DNA from: Agrobacterium fabrum
Lineage (GTDB): Bacteria > Pseudomonadota > Alphaproteobacteria > Rhizobiales > Rhizobiaceae
Length of the DNA stretch: 64,000 nt
NCBI GenBank assembly: GCA_003241215.1
Contig: QFOL01000002.1
Span: 1 to 64,000 of the forward strand
Direction of reading: 5' to 3'
A program made the translations under genes and the position numbers. Under the pieces are notes generated by a model. It searched no databases, had not been told where the DNA came from, and saw only the letters and a list, made by a program, of their open reading frames with translations. How positions within the stretch are numbered: the stretch's first letter is position 1; each line of letters begins with the position of its first letter. Positions 1-10,099 of the stretch are shown here, one piece after another.

Positions 1-54
1 TGCAGGTATGCCGCATTTCGAGTGCGGTGCATTCGACCACTCTGCCACCTCTCC
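1..54 (-). tRNA. tRNA-Ser (anticodon CGA), 5' part only
   Basis: Read on the minus strand, the 5' end begins GGAGAGGTGGC, the usual start of a bacterial serine tRNA. The D arm follows, then an anticodon stem CCGCA/TGCGG closing a 7-base loop CTCGAAA with anticodon CGA (complement at 18-20). The long variable arm, T arm and acceptor 3' strand lie outside the window. The type II tRNA start and the anticodon make serine the clear choice. Confidence 0.9.
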
Positions 55-250
55 GCATGCGCGAACGCTTGCGTTGCGCGCTCCTCTTAAACATCAATGA
101 TCGGGCTGACAAGGGAAATTTCGTGTTTATGTCACAAATTATTCGTCATGGACGAGGCTTCCGAAAGGCTTCGGCTTCCGGCCGTTTTGGTGGATATTTT
201 GAGGTGGCGTGTACGACTACGGCAGTGCCCGCTACGTTTCGGTCACCGCT

Positions 251-1132
251 TCACAGCCGTCGATGGCGTCGCAGGATTTCCAGGATTTTTTTATCCTGTT
301 CCGGATCCGGCAGGAGTGCCGGCTGGCGGCTCGCGCCGACGGGAGGGTCCTGGAGATAAAGCGAGCGCTTGACCATGGCGGGTGCGAAGCCAAGCGCGTA
401 GAGATCGGTGCGGAAATCGGCATAGATCGCCTGCTGCCGCTCGGCCTCGGCGATGTCGCCGGCGTTGAAGGCGCTGAGAATACCCGCCAGCACATCCGGT
501 AACGCATTGCCAAGACCGGAAATGCAGCCGGCGGCACCGTTCTGCAGCGACCAGAGCACGAGATGGTCAGGGCCGGAATAGACCTCGAAACCGGGCACAT
601 CCCGCGCCACCTGAAGATAGGCCTCAAGCGTCTGCTGCGCCCCGCCGGAATCCTTGATACCGGCAATATTGCCGTGAGCGGCGAGTTTACGCGCCGTTTC
701 AGGTTCAATGTGGTTCTGGGTTCGGGTGGGAATGTCGTAGAGATAGACCGGCGTGCCGACGGCATCGGCCACCGTCTGGAAATGACGGATCAGGCCGTCC
801 TGCGTGCAGGCGATGAAGAAGGGCGTGATGACGGCGATACCGTCGACGCCGATGTGGTCGAAGGCTTTGGCAAGTTGCAGGGTTTCGAATGTGGCGGGCA
901 TGCCCGCATTCACGATCACCTTGGCACGGCCTGCAACTTCGTCCACCACCTCTTCCATCAGCCGGATTTTTTCCGCATGCGTCAGCGCGGTAAAATCGCC
1001 ATTGGTGCCGGCGCACATGATGTTGTTGCCGGCCGCCACCTGGCGGCGCACCTGCGCGCGCGTCGCCGCGTAATTGATGGTTTCATCCTCGTTGAAACAG
1101 GTAACGAGCGCGACGAAAGCTTGTTTGCTCAT
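251..1132 (-). CDS. Dihydrodipicolinate synthase/N-acetylneuraminate lyase family protein
   Basis: A 293-residue class I aldolase-type TIM barrel, the normal length for the DapA/NanA family. The Schiff-base lysine is in GIKDSGG and the proton-relay tyrosine in YLYDIPTRT. The nucleophile-binding region reads GTNGDFTAL, where true DapA has GTTGE, so lysine biosynthesis is unlikely; a sugar-acid or hydroxy-keto-acid lyase/dehydratase fits better. The start overlaps the stop of an upstream ABC ATPase fragment by four bases (ATGA), with GGAG about 7 bases before the ATG. This shows it was once translationally coupled to an oligopeptide-type transporter operon, now cut off. The substrate cannot be read from the sequence. 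Confidence 0.85.
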   Translation of the reverse strand: MSKQAFVALVTCFNEDETINYAATRAQVRRQVAAGNNIMCAGTNGDFTALTHAEKIRLMEEVVDEVAGRAKVIVNAGMPATFETLQLAKAFDHIGVDGIAVITPFFIACTQDGLIRHFQTVADAVGTPVYLYDIPTRTQNHIEPETARKLAAHGNIAGIKDSGGAQQTLEAYLQVARDVPGFEVYSGPDHLVLWSLQNGAAGCISGLGNALPDVLAGILSAFNAGDIAEAERQQAIYADFRTDLYALGFAPAMVKRSLYLQDPPVGASRQPALLPDPEQDKKILEILRRHRRL

Positions 1133-1410
1133 GAAGGAACTCCGCTTGAATGTCCGATGGCGTGGCCGGCGACGGCTGCGGGATGCGCTGATTGCGTGTC
1201 GGGGTCCGGATCGAGGCTCGCGGCAAGCAGCGCACGCGTATAGGCCTCGCGCGGCGCTTCGAAAACCTGCCGCACCGTGCCGAATTCCACCACCTCTCCC
1301 CGCTGCATGACCATGGCATGATCGGCAAAGTCCCGCACCACCGGCAGGTCATGAGCGATGAAGATGAAGGACAGGCCCATGTCGCGGCAAAGTTTATCCA
1401 AGAGCAGCGG
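1129..1410 (-). pseudogene. C-terminal fragment of an oligopeptide/dipeptide ABC transporter ATPase (OppF/DppF type)
   Basis: The frame encodes LLLDKLCRDMGLSFIFIAHDL followed by a stretch typical of the region after the D-loop of OppF/DppF ATPases, with the H-loop histidine in AHDL. Walker A, the signature motif and Walker B are absent. Extending the frame upstream gives a few unrelated residues and then a stop at 1429-1431, so about two thirds of the gene is missing. The remaining stop overlaps the start of the lyase gene by four bases. The break lies just downstream of the ATP-grasp/deacetylase gene, as expected for a deletion or insertion that fused two loci. Confidence 0.8.
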
Positions 1411-1472
1411 CGGATGGGCACCGCAGCTTCAGACGACCGCGTGGCGCGTGAAAGAAGAAAATGGGGCTGCCG

Positions 1473-3716
1473 TTAAGCGAACCGGAAAGGTAGCCCCGAG
1501 ATGAGCGCTCTGACGAAGCGTTTTTTCTGAAAACGCCCGTTCAGCGATACACGCGGCAACTGTGCCGGTTTTTCAAGACTGTCGGGGCCGAGGACGCCCG
1601 CCTGCGTGGTGACTGCCACGGAAAATCCCGCATCCTGAACCGCTTTCGCTTCGCGCTCTCCGACGGCTTTCGTCCAGCCATAGGGATAGGAAAAGGATTG
1701 CGGCCGATAGCCGGCATAGGCCTCCACCCGGCGTGTCGATTCCGCGATCTCATAAGCCAGACGCGCCGCGTCGATCTTGCGCATATTCACATGCGTCATG
1801 GTATGCGCACCGAGATGCGCCAGAGGATCTTCCGACAACAGCCGCAGTTCATCCGCATCCATGACAAGTTCGTCCACGATGGCGATGGGATCGACGCCCT
1901 GTTGCCGCGCGGCGCGATCGATCCTTTCCACCGCCTCGTCTTCCGAAAAATTCTGCACGAAATCTTCAAGACGCGTGAATGCCTCCGCTTTCTGCGAAGG
2001 GGTGGTGCATGTCACCTGTTCCGGCCCTGCCCCAAAATCGAATTCAAACGACGCGGCTTTCTGCGTCAGGGCTGTGGCCGTTTCCCACCACAGGCTGCGC
2101 GTTCGCTCGACAAAACCGGGCGTGATGAAAATCGTGTAGGGAACGGCATATTTGCGGAAGATCGGCGCAGCATATTCCGCATTGTTGCGATAGCCGTCAT
2201 CGAGCGTGAAGGCGCAGAACGACCGGCCTTCACGGTTATCGGCAAGCAGAGCCGGCAGGTCGTGCAGATGGACGGGCACGAGACCGCATTCGAGCGCGGC
2301 CTGTATCGCCTCTTCCAGAAATTGCGGCGTGACGGACAATTGAACGTTCGGTGCAAAGGCCGAGGCGACCTTGCCCGGGCGCACATGGTGAAGGGTAAAA
2401 ATCACACCGCGCCCGGCAGAAGACGGAAATACCGAACGGACGAGCGGGAAAGAGCTCACTTCCAGCCCCGCCCTTATGGCCCCATGTTTCACGAGGCGTT
2501 TGAGCGGCTGAAACAATGCCTTATTCGATTGCCCTGATGCCAGGTTGGGAAGAACGCGTTTTTTTACGACCCGCATAACCGTCAAGGGCAGGTCGATCAC
2601 GCCCGGCAATGGATCGTTCAGCGCAAAAGCGGCCCAGCTGCGGATTTTGCCCAACGAGGCAAAATAGTCCCCGATTCTCGCCTGCCCCCTCCAGGCCAGG
2701 GTGAAGGCGGCAACGGCATCGCGCACAAGATAGGACCAGGACACGCCCTGACGCGCATTGACGGGCGGGCGGGCCGGCTCATCGTTCGCGATCCGCCACA
2801 GCAAAGCACCAAGATCGATGCCTGCGGCCGAGCAAAGGCCGAACCACGACCATGGGCGCGGATTGACATCGAGAAGTTTCAGCGCGCCATCCCTGCCGTC
2901 GAGCTTGAACTCGACCTCGACCAACCCGCTATGGCCGGCCGATTGCAATATTTTCCGCGCCGCTTCTATCGCCTGCCGGTTGTCGACGACCTCGACACGG
3001 GTACTGGTATAACCGAAATCGACGGGATATTGCCGGACGCGCCGGGCGGTGAATTCGGCGACCGGCTCCCCGTCGAGCCATAGGGCCGCGTAGGAAAACT
3101 GGCTTTCCCCACCGCCGGGAATGAGCTCCTGCACAACGACATTGCCGGCGCCGATCTCTCCGCTTGCATCGGCAAAAGCGGTCTTCAGCGCCTGCCGGTC
3201 CTCCGCGCGGATCACTTTCGCCCGGGCAATGGTGGTATCGCCGCCACCCATGTTCGGTTTGAGGATGACGGGAAACATCGCATCCAGCGCATCGATATCG
3301 GCGGTCGATGCCAGTGCATAGGTCCGCGGTATGCTGACGCCAAGCTCCGCCGCGCGTTTATAGAGCAGCGGCTTTTCACACAGCCATTGCAGGGCCGTCC
3401 AATCCGGCAGAATGATCTTGTAAAAAGCCGAAAGCTCTTCACGATGCTGCGAAACAAGCTGAACCTCGCCATCGCCGGACGGCACCAGCAGACAGCCCTT
3501 CAAGCCGTGCTTCTCGGCCATTTGACGCAAAAATGGCATTGCCCCGGCATCGTGCGGCCCGGCCCAGCGAATTGTTTCCCGCACGAAACGCGACCAGCCC
3601 GGCAAAGGGGAATCATGGGTGAGATAATAGACAGGTACGTTCAGGACGCCGAGGCTGCGGGCGAGCGCGAGCGTGCCGTGAGCGCCACCGACAATAACAA
3701 CACCTGGAATGGTCAA
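1473..3716 (-). CDS. ATP-grasp domain fused to a polysaccharide deacetylase (NodB-like) domain
   Basis: This 747-residue protein has two enzyme halves. Residues 1 to about 390 are a carbamoyl-phosphate-synthase-like ATP-grasp unit: an N-terminal GVVIVGG segment, FPVILKPNMGGGD as the ATP-binding lysine/glycine strand, and KLLDVNPRPW carrying the metal-binding Asn. After a linker, the C-terminal 310 residues are a carbohydrate esterase 4 fold: FTLDDGY holds the catalytic and metal-binding aspartates, and HTMTH matches the metal-binding HxxxH. No signal peptide is seen, so it is probably cytoplasmic. A role in modifying a cell-surface glycan or its precursor with an amino acid, plus deacetylation, is an inference from the domains. 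The gene stands alone on its strand, before the truncated ABC ATPase. Confidence 0.85.
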   Translation of the reverse strand: MTIPGVVIVGGAHGTLALARSLGVLNVPVYYLTHDSPLPGWSRFVRETIRWAGPHDAGAMPFLRQMAEKHGLKGCLLVPSGDGEVQLVSQHREELSAFYKIILPDWTALQWLCEKPLLYKRAAELGVSIPRTYALASTADIDALDAMFPVILKPNMGGGDTTIARAKVIRAEDRQALKTAFADASGEIGAGNVVVQELIPGGGESQFSYAALWLDGEPVAEFTARRVRQYPVDFGYTSTRVEVVDNRQAIEAARKILQSAGHSGLVEVEFKLDGRDGALKLLDVNPRPWSWFGLCSAAGIDLGALLWRIANDEPARPPVNARQGVSWSYLVRDAVAAFTLAWRGQARIGDYFASLGKIRSWAAFALNDPLPGVIDLPLTVMRVVKKRVLPNLASGQSNKALFQPLKRLVKHGAIRAGLEVSSFPLVRSVFPSSAGRGVIFTLHHVRPGKVASAFAPNVQLSVTPQFLEEAIQAALECGLVPVHLHDLPALLADNREGRSFCAFTLDDGYRNNAEYAAPIFRKYAVPYTIFITPGFVERTRSLWWETATALTQKAASFEFDFGAGPEQVTCTTPSQKAEAFTRLEDFVQNFSEDEAVERIDRAARQQGVDPIAIVDELVMDADELRLLSEDPLAHLGAHTMTHVNMRKIDAARLAYEIAESTRRVEAYAGYRPQSFSYPYGWTKAVGEREAKAVQDAGFSVAVTTQAGVLGPDSLEKPAQLPRVSLNGRFQKKRFVRALISGLPFRFA

Positions 3717-3876
3717 AGCCTGATCCCCGTCCTACTCCATGTCTTGATCGCAAAAATTGATAAATAAATTGGATATTTCTAAAGTATTGAGCGGCGCGAA
3801 GGCCAAAGCGCCTTTGCGTCCCATTCTCGCGGCAGGCGCTTTGGAATTGCTTTGAAAAGACGACGAGAGTACGGCC

Positions 3877-4266
3877 TCAGGCCTCGTTGCGAACGGGGCG
3901 TGGATCGCCATTATCATCCACCGCAACCATGATGAAGACGGCCTCCGTCACCTTTTCGCGTGAATCCTGATAGTGCCTGCGTGTCCAGGCCTCGATCTTG
4001 AGCGTGACCGAGGTGCGGCCGATCTTTTCGATCCGCGTATAAACACACAATGTATCGCCGATCTTGACCGGCTTCTTGAAGACGATTTCATTGACTGCCA
4101 CGGTAACGGTGCGGCCGCCGGCCACATCATTGGCGCGGACAAAAGCGGCAAGATCCATCTGCGACATGACCCAGCCGCCGAAAATATCACCGGCCGGATT
4201 GGCGTCGGCGGGCATCGCAAGCGTTCTGAGCGTGAGTTCCATGTCGGCGGGCGGTTGCTGGTCCAT
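3877..4266 (-). CDS. Acyl-CoA thioesterase, hotdog fold (YciA type)
   Basis: A 129-residue single hotdog domain, the standard length for YciA-like acyl-CoA hydrolases. The conserved segment ANPAGDIFGGWVMSQMD carries the family's N-x-x-G-D-x-F-G-G signature, with the aspartate expected to be catalytic. The later KIGDTLCVYTRIEKIGRTS stretch matches the dimer-forming beta strands. It would hydrolyse short to medium acyl-CoAs in the cytoplasm. It is a single-gene unit with 160 bases separating it from the upstream end of the fusion gene. Confidence 0.9.
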   Translation of the reverse strand: MDQQPPADMELTLRTLAMPADANPAGDIFGGWVMSQMDLAAFVRANDVAGGRTVTVAVNEIVFKKPVKIGDTLCVYTRIEKIGRTSVTLKIEAWTRRHYQDSREKVTEAVFIMVAVDDNGDPRPVRNEA

Positions 4267-4439
4267 GTCTCAAAATCCTTTCACAAACCTCCCGCTGCCG
4301 GACTTAAACAACCGCGCGCCCTCAGCCAATAGCCGATTTTTCGCGGCAGCCCTTCCAAAACAGCAAGGAATCACCGGGGCATCGTAAGCTTCGGTTAACC
4401 ATGATGGGGCACGATTCCAGAAAACGCGAGGGCGTACGA

Positions 4440-4634
4440 ATGGCCTATGACTGGAGTGGAAACAACACAATACAGCAGCGCTACGACCGCATCGTCCTAA
4501 TGGTCGCGAGCGTCGTCGCCATCAGCCTGGCGACAGGCACAATTGCCCTGCGTTCGCAGGTGGAGCCGCAAGCCACGATAAACCTCGCCAAACAGCAGAG
4601 GCTCGCTTCAGACACGTGGCACTTGCGGCTCTGA
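4440..4634 (+). CDS. Small predicted membrane protein, unknown function
   Basis: A 64-residue reading frame beginning MAYDWSGNNT, with one hydrophobic segment at about residues 18-38 (IVLMVASVVAISLATGTIAL) and a basic, polar tail. An in-frame ATG at 4401 would add 13 charged residues; the 4440 start follows GAGGGCG and seems likelier. It is divergent from the thioesterase gene and convergent with the ABC protein at 4668. No family is recognised. The hydrophobic profile and suitable start favour a real gene, but its short length keeps the call tentative. Confidence 0.45.
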   Translation: MAYDWSGNNTIQQRYDRIVLMVASVVAISLATGTIALRSQVEPQATINLAKQQRLASDTWHLRL

Positions 4635-4667
4635 TCCGCCCCCAACCAGGGTCCATGGCCCGACAAC

Positions 4668-6476
4668 CTAGTGCGGAACACCATCCTGCCTGGAAATATT
4701 TTCCTTCGGCAAGGTGTGATCGAGATGGGCGACAGCCGGCGTGAGGATGGACAGAAATGTTTCGGACCGGCCGATATAGATGATCGCCGCGCCTTCGATC
4801 CCGTTCAGAACCTCCGCCAGCGTATCCTGCGTCTGTCTTTCCAGCCCTTCCAGCAAATCATCGATGACGATGAATTTCGGCTTCAGCAACAGGGCGTTGG
4901 CAACGCGGATGCTGGCCTGCTCGTCCGAATCCAGCTTCTTGTCCCAGCGGATGTTTTCATCGAGACGGGAGGCCATTTCTCCAAGCCCGCATGCGGTGAG
5001 CGCCGTAAGATAATCCGCATCCGCAAACCGTTGCGGCGCGCGTGGATAGGCGAGGATTTCACGCAGCGAACCAGCCGGCAGATAACCATGCTGTGCGATA
5101 AAAAGCGTGTCGGCTTGTTCGGGCATCTCGATCCTGCCCTGGCCCCAGGGCCACAGGCCAGCCATGGCCGCAAACAGCAGCCGCCGGTTCACTCCCTGTT
5201 CGCCGTTGATCATCAGCCGTTCGCCCGCTCCGACCTCCACGTCGCTCTCGCGCAGCTGGAAGCCGCGCTCGAGATCCTGTCCACCCGCATCGCGGCAGAT
5301 CACGACCGACTGAAGACGGATTTTTTCATTCTGGGCGCTGCGTTGCAGGCCGATCGTAAGGCCGTGCTGTTCGACGCTGTCCATCTGGATAAGAGCGTTG
5401 CGAAACACCGAAACACGCTGCAAGGTCGCCTTCCAGCTGGCAATCGGACCGAAATTGTCGATATACCACCGTAGCGCGGTATTGACCTGGTTGAAGGCGC
5501 CGACCGCCATCATCAGCCCGCCGAAGGTGAGGTTGCCGGAAAAATAGACGGGCGCGGCGATCAGGATCGGCGCCACCACCGCCAGCCAGCCATAACCGGC
5601 CGAGACCCATGTGAGATGCGTCAGCGCCATGGCGAGCCCGCGGATGACGCCAAGCACCGCGTCGATATCGATACCGATCCGGCGTCTTTCGTTTTTTTCA
5701 CCGCGCGCAAGGGCAATGGCGGCAAGATTTTCACTGGCCCGCATCAGTGAAAAGCGCAGCTCCGCTTCTTTCGAATAACGTTCGGCATTCAGCCCGACCA
5801 GCCGGTAACCGACGAGATTGCTGAGCAGGGAAGCGGAACCAGCATAAAGGATCGCCGCCCAGACCATATAGCCGGGGATCGCATAGGTATCGCCGCTGAT
5901 GGTGATGGCGAAACCGGCCGAGAGCGACCAGAGGACGCCGATAAAGCTGACGAGCAGGATCGTTGCATTCACGAGACCGATGGAAAGCGCCGTGCTGCTT
6001 TCCGCAAGGTTGCGGACATCGTCATGCAGGCGCTGGTCAGGATTGATCGCAATCGTGCCGAAACTGGCAAGACGGGCGGCGCGCCCCGGTTTCAGCCATT
6101 GGTCCACCATATCCTTGGCAAGACCCTCGCGCATGTTCAGCGCCGTCATCTGGTTCAGCCAGGTCTGGATGACGTTGAGCAGCAGCAGCAGCCCGGCAAT
6201 GATGGCGAAGACCTCGAGCTGGTGAATGAAGGCATCGAGATCGCGTCGCTCCAGCGCGTTGTAAAACGGCGCATTCCATTCATTGAGCCTGATCTGCCCA
6301 TAGGCGGTTAGCAATATCACCGCAAGCAGCGCGATCGACAGCAGGATCAGCCGGGTGCGCACCGGCGACGTCCAGAAGGCACGACCCATCATGCGCAGCT
6401 GCGCCGGAAAATCGAGATCGAAACTCGAAAGATTAGCCGCGCTCTTGCGCTGATCGTCGGTCACGGTTGTTGCCAT
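4668..6476 (-). CDS. SbmA/YddA-type ABC membrane-ATPase fusion with a degenerate ATPase domain
   Basis: 602 residues with an SbmA/BacA-like six-helix membrane domain (about 35-360) fused to an ABC domain (about 385-590), as in YddA. The membrane part has typical family text such as NEWNAPFYNALERRD. The ATPase half aligns in layout but its catalytic motifs are eroded. Walker A is GEQGVNRR (425-432), lacking the third Gly, the Lys and the Ser/Thr. The signature is LDSDEQ (515-520). Walker B ends DD (539-540) rather than DE. The switch region reads IYIGRSE with no H-loop histidine. The fold-level GLWPWGQG remains. The reading frame is intact over its whole length, so this looks like loss of ATP hydrolysis under retained selection. 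SbmA/BacA itself works without an ATPase, driven by proton flow. Confidence 0.85.
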   Translation of the reverse strand: MATTVTDDQRKSAANLSSFDLDFPAQLRMMGRAFWTSPVRTRLILLSIALLAVILLTAYGQIRLNEWNAPFYNALERRDLDAFIHQLEVFAIIAGLLLLLNVIQTWLNQMTALNMREGLAKDMVDQWLKPGRAARLASFGTIAINPDQRLHDDVRNLAESSTALSIGLVNATILLVSFIGVLWSLSAGFAITISGDTYAIPGYMVWAAILYAGSASLLSNLVGYRLVGLNAERYSKEAELRFSLMRASENLAAIALARGEKNERRRIGIDIDAVLGVIRGLAMALTHLTWVSAGYGWLAVVAPILIAAPVYFSGNLTFGGLMMAVGAFNQVNTALRWYIDNFGPIASWKATLQRVSVFRNALIQMDSVEQHGLTIGLQRSAQNEKIRLQSVVICRDAGGQDLERGFQLRESDVEVGAGERLMINGEQGVNRRLLFAAMAGLWPWGQGRIEMPEQADTLFIAQHGYLPAGSLREILAYPRAPQRFADADYLTALTACGLGEMASRLDENIRWDKKLDSDEQASIRVANALLLKPKFIVIDDLLEGLERQTQDTLAEVLNGIEGAAIIYIGRSETFLSILTPAVAHLDHTLPKENISRQDGVPH

Positions 6477-6768
6477 TCATTCCATTCCGAAACGTCAGTC
6501 GGCAAAGAAAGCGGGTCGCGATTCTGCGCCTTTCGATGCCAAGCAATAACATGCTGTTTAACCTTGTCCACAATCCCGGCGAAATCTCCGCGGCGGTGAT
6601 TGAAAAGCCCGCACAATTCTTCGAGCGGGCAAACATTGCGGCCTCAACCAACAATGCGATTGCCCCCGGAAATGATCCTTGCTTTCTTTTCCTGCATTGC
6701 ACAAAATCCGAATAATTTCAGAGGGGCGGACAAACCGCATAAGCCGGAAAACCGGGCAAGGCAGATTA

Positions 6769-9700
6769 ATGGCGATCAAAGCGAGCATTTATCATCTGAC
6801 GCATTATAAATACGACAATCCGGTTCGCCTTGGACCACAGATCATAAGACTAAAGCCCGCCTCCCACTCCAGAACCCGCGTCATCAGTCATTCGCTCAAG
6901 GTTTCGCCCTCCAATCATTTCGTGAACCTTCAGCAGGACCCCTACGGCAATTACCTCGCCCGCTTCGTTTTTCCCGAGCCGGCGACGGAATTTAAGATCG
7001 AGGTCGATCTTGTCGCCGATATGACGGTTTACAATCCGTTCGATTTCTTTGTGGAGGAAGAAGCGACCAAGTGGCCCTTCGACTATCCGCAGGAATTACG
7101 CGATGATCTCTCCATCTACATGAAGCCGGAACCGACAGGCCCGCTGCTCGCCGCCTTCATGGCCACCGTCGACCGCACGCCCGGACAGCAGACGGTGGAT
7201 ATGGTCGTTGGCCTCAATGCCCGCCTGCAACAGGAGATCGGTTACGTCATCCGCATGGAACCGGGCGTCCAGACGCCGGAGGAAACGCTCGCCTCAGGCA
7301 AGGGGTCCTGCCGCGATACCAGCTGGTTGCTCGTGCAGGTTCTGAGGCATCTTGGCCTCGCCGCCCGCTTCGTGTCGGGATACCTCATTCAGCTCACTCC
7401 CGATCTCAAGGCGCTGGATGGCCCATCGGGTACCGAAGTGGACTTCACCGACCTGCACGCCTGGGCGGAGGTCTACATGCCCGGCGCCGGCTGGATCGGT
7501 CTCGACCCGACCTCCGGGCTTTTGACCGGCGAAAGCCATATTCCGCTGGCGGCAACGCCGCACTATCGCAATGCCGCACCGATTTCCGGCGGCTATTACG
7601 GCCATGCCAATACGGAATTCGCCTTCGACATGCAGGTCCGGCGGGTTGCCGAAACGCCGCGCATCACCAAGCCTTTTTCGGATGAAAGCTGGGAGGAGCT
7701 CAATGGGCTCGGCCAGGCGGTCGACGAGGTTCTGAACAGCCATGACGTCCGGCTGACCATGGGCGGCGAACCGACTTTCGTTTCCATCGACGATTTCGAA
7801 TCCGATGAATGGAACACCGGTGCGGTCGGGCCGACAAAGCGTGAAAAGGCCGACGCGCTGATCCGCCGCCTGCGTGAGCGTTTCGCACCGGGCGGCTTTC
7901 TGCATTACGGGCAGGGAAAATGGTATCCGGGCGAAAGCCTGCCACGCTGGACCTTCTCGCTCTATTGGCGCAAGGACGGCCTGCCGATCTGGCAGAACCC
8001 GGCGCTGATCGCCGAGGAGGGCGCAAATACGGGTGTCAAGGCGGACGATGCGCAGAAGCTGCTGGGCGGCATAGCCTCCCATCTCGGCATCGAGCAGGAA
8101 CTGGTGCTGCCGGCCTATGAGGATCCGGCCGAATGGATCGTCAAGGAAGGCAGCCTGCCCGACAATGTCGATCCGTCCAATTCGAAACTGAAGGACCCGG
8201 AAGAGCGAAACCGCATCGCCCGCGTCTTCGAACGCGGCCTGACGACACCGACCGGCTATATTCTTCCCGTTCAGGCGTGGAATGCGCGCGCCGCCGGCAG
8301 GCGCTGGATCAGCGAAAAATGGAAGACGCGGCGCGGCAAGATATTCCTTGTTCCCGGCGACAGCCCGGTGGGTTACCGCCTGCCACTCGGCACGCTGCCC
8401 TATGTGCCGCCATCCGCTTATCCCTATATTCATGAGGCGGACCCTTCGATCCCGAGAGGTCCCTTTCCCGATGTCTTCAAGCCTTCGGGCCGCGCCATGC
8501 CCGAGGCCTCCTTCCATGCCAGCGAAGGGGCTGCCGGGCAGGAGCGCATCGAGCAGACGCTCGGTGAAATCGGCGGCGCGGTGCGCACCGCTCTTTCCGT
8601 CGAGCCGCGCGATGGGCGGCTCTGCGTCTTCATGCCGCCGGTCGAGCGCATCGAGGATTATCTGGAACTGATCGCAGCGGCGGAAGCAGCCGCCGCCGAG
8701 CTCGGATTGCCCGTCCATATCGAAGGTTATGCGCCGCCGCATGACGAGCGCATCAATGTCATCCGCGTCGCACCCGATCCCGGCGTCATCGAGGTCAACA
8801 TCCACCCCGCCGCGGGCTGGAAGGATTGCGTCGACATCACCACGGCTGTTTATGAGGAGGCGCGCCAGTCGCGTCTCGGCGCCGACAAATTCATGATCGA
8901 CGGCCGCCACACCGGCACCGGCGGCGGCAACCATGTGGTCGTGGGCGGCGCCAACCCGAATGACAGCCCCTTCCTGCGCCGGCCCGATCTTCTCAAAAGC
9001 CTCGTCCTGCACTGGCAGCGGCATCCTTCCCTTTCCTACCTGTTTTCCGGCCTGTTCATCGGCCCGACGAGCCAGGCGCCGCGTATCGACGAGGCCCGCC
9101 ACGACAGTCTCTACGAGCTGGAGATCGCGCTCGCGCAGGTGCCTGCCCCCGGAGAAGGTGTGCCGCCGCTGCCATGGCTGGTCGACCGGCTGTTCCGCAA
9201 CCTGTTGACGGATGTGACGGGCAATACCCACCGCGCCGAAATCTGCATCGACAAGCTGTTTTCGCCTGACGGGCCGACCGGCCGCCTCGGACTGGTGGAA
9301 TTCCGCGGCTTCGAAATGCCGCCGAATGCGCGCATGTCGCTTGCCCAGCAATTGCTGGTGCGCGCCCTCATCGCCCGCTTCTGGAAAAATCCGGCCGCCG
9401 GCAAATTCGTGCGCTGGGGTACGGCGCTCGCCGACCGTTTCATGCTGCCGCATTATATCTGGGCGGATTTCCTCGACGTGCTTGCCGATCTCAGGGAAAA
9501 CGGTTTCGACCTCAAGCCGGAATGGTTCACCGCCCAGCAGGAGTTCCGTTTCCCCTTCTTCGGCGAGGTGGAATATGAGGGCGCGAAGCTGGAACTGCGC
9601 CAGGCGCTGGAGCCCTGGCATGTGATGGGCGAACAGGGCGCCATCGGCGGCACCGTGCGTTATGTCGACAGCTCCGTCGAGCGCCTGCAGGTGCGGCTGG

Positions 9701-10098
9701 AGACCTCCAACCCCGCCCGCTACGCGGTGGCCTGCAACGGCCGCGCCGTGCCGCTGACGCCGACGGAAAACCGCAGCGTTGCGGTGGCCGGCGTCCGCTT
9801 CAAGGCGTGGCAGCCCGCATCCGGCCTGCATCCCGTCCTGCCCGTCAATTCACCCTTGACCTTTGACATTTATGATACATGGTCGAGGCGATCGATCGGC
9901 GGATGCATCTACCATGTTGCTCATCCGGGCGGGCGCAATTACGAGACGTTTCCCGTCAACGGCAATGAGGCCGAGGCACGCCGCCTCGCCCGTTTCGAAC
10001 CATGGGGGCATACGGCAGGGCAATATCCGCTACAAGCGGAAACCGTGTCGCCAGAATTTCCGCTGACGCTCGATCTGCGCCGGCCTTACGGAGTGTAA
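6769..10098 (+). CDS. Large transglutaminase-like protein with C-terminal DUF2126 domain
   Basis: 1109 residues. The N-terminal quarter is a bacterial transglutaminase N domain followed by a transglutaminase/protease-like core: catalytic Cys in [10 protein letters not shown], His in DLHAWAEV and Asp in GLDPTSG. From about residue 320 onward is the long domain known as DUF2126, starting near [16 protein letters not shown] and containing a [12 protein letters not shown] segment. The ATG at 6769 is preferred over an in-frame start 30 codons upstream because family homology begins [17 protein letters not shown]. It is the first of three tightly packed co-directional genes. Such transglutaminase/ATP-grasp/alpha-E clusters have been predicted in comparative genomics to make or modify a peptide, but the product is unknown. 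Confidence 0.9.
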   Translation: MAIKASIYHLTHYKYDNPVRLGPQIIRLKPASHSRTRVISHSLKVSPSNHFVNLQQDPYGNYLARFVFPEPATEFKIEVDLVADMTVYNPFDFFVEEEATKWPFDYPQELRDDLSIYMKPEPTGPLLAAFMATVDRTPGQQTVDMVVGLNARLQQEIGYVIRMEPGVQTPEETLASGKGSCRDTSWLLVQVLRHLGLAARFVSGYLIQLTPDLKALDGPSGTEVDFTDLHAWAEVYMPGAGWIGLDPTSGLLTGESHIPLAATPHYRNAAPISGGYYGHANTEFAFDMQVRRVAETPRITKPFSDESWEELNGLGQAVDEVLNSHDVRLTMGGEPTFVSIDDFESDEWNTGAVGPTKREKADALIRRLRERFAPGGFLHYGQGKWYPGESLPRWTFSLYWRKDGLPIWQNPALIAEEGANTGVKADDAQKLLGGIASHLGIEQELVLPAYEDPAEWIVKEGSLPDNVDPSNSKLKDPEERNRIARVFERGLTTPTGYILPVQAWNARAAGRRWISEKWKTRRGKIFLVPGDSPVGYRLPLGTLPYVPPSAYPYIHEADPSIPRGPFPDVFKPSGRAMPEASFHASEGAAGQERIEQTLGEIGGAVRTALSVEPRDGRLCVFMPPVERIEDYLELIAAAEAAAAELGLPVHIEGYAPPHDERINVIRVAPDPGVIEVNIHPAAGWKDCVDITTAVYEEARQSRLGADKFMIDGRHTGTGGGNHVVVGGANPNDSPFLRRPDLLKSLVLHWQRHPSLSYLFSGLFIGPTSQAPRIDEARHDSLYELEIALAQVPAPGEGVPPLPWLVDRLFRNLLTDVTGNTHRAEICIDKLFSPDGPTGRLGLVEFRGFEMPPNARMSLAQQLLVRALIARFWKNPAAGKFVRWGTALADRFMLPHYIWADFLDVLADLRENGFDLKPEWFTAQQEFRFPFFGEVEYEGAKLELRQALEPWHVMGEQGAIGGTVRYVDSSVERLQVRLETSNPARYAVACNGRAVPLTPTENRSVAVAGVRFKAWQPASGLHPVLPVNSPLTFDIYDTWSRRSIGGCIYHVAHPGGRNYETFPVNGNEAEARRLARFEPWGHTAGQYPLQAETVSPEFPLTLDLRRPYGV

Positions 10099-10099
10099 A

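Noticed and set aside
7294-9831. 845-codon open frame antisense to the transglutaminase-DUF2126 gene
   Set aside because: Shadow frame of a GC-rich gene: His/Arg/Gly/Ala-rich text with no domain, while the plus strand has clear catalytic motifs.
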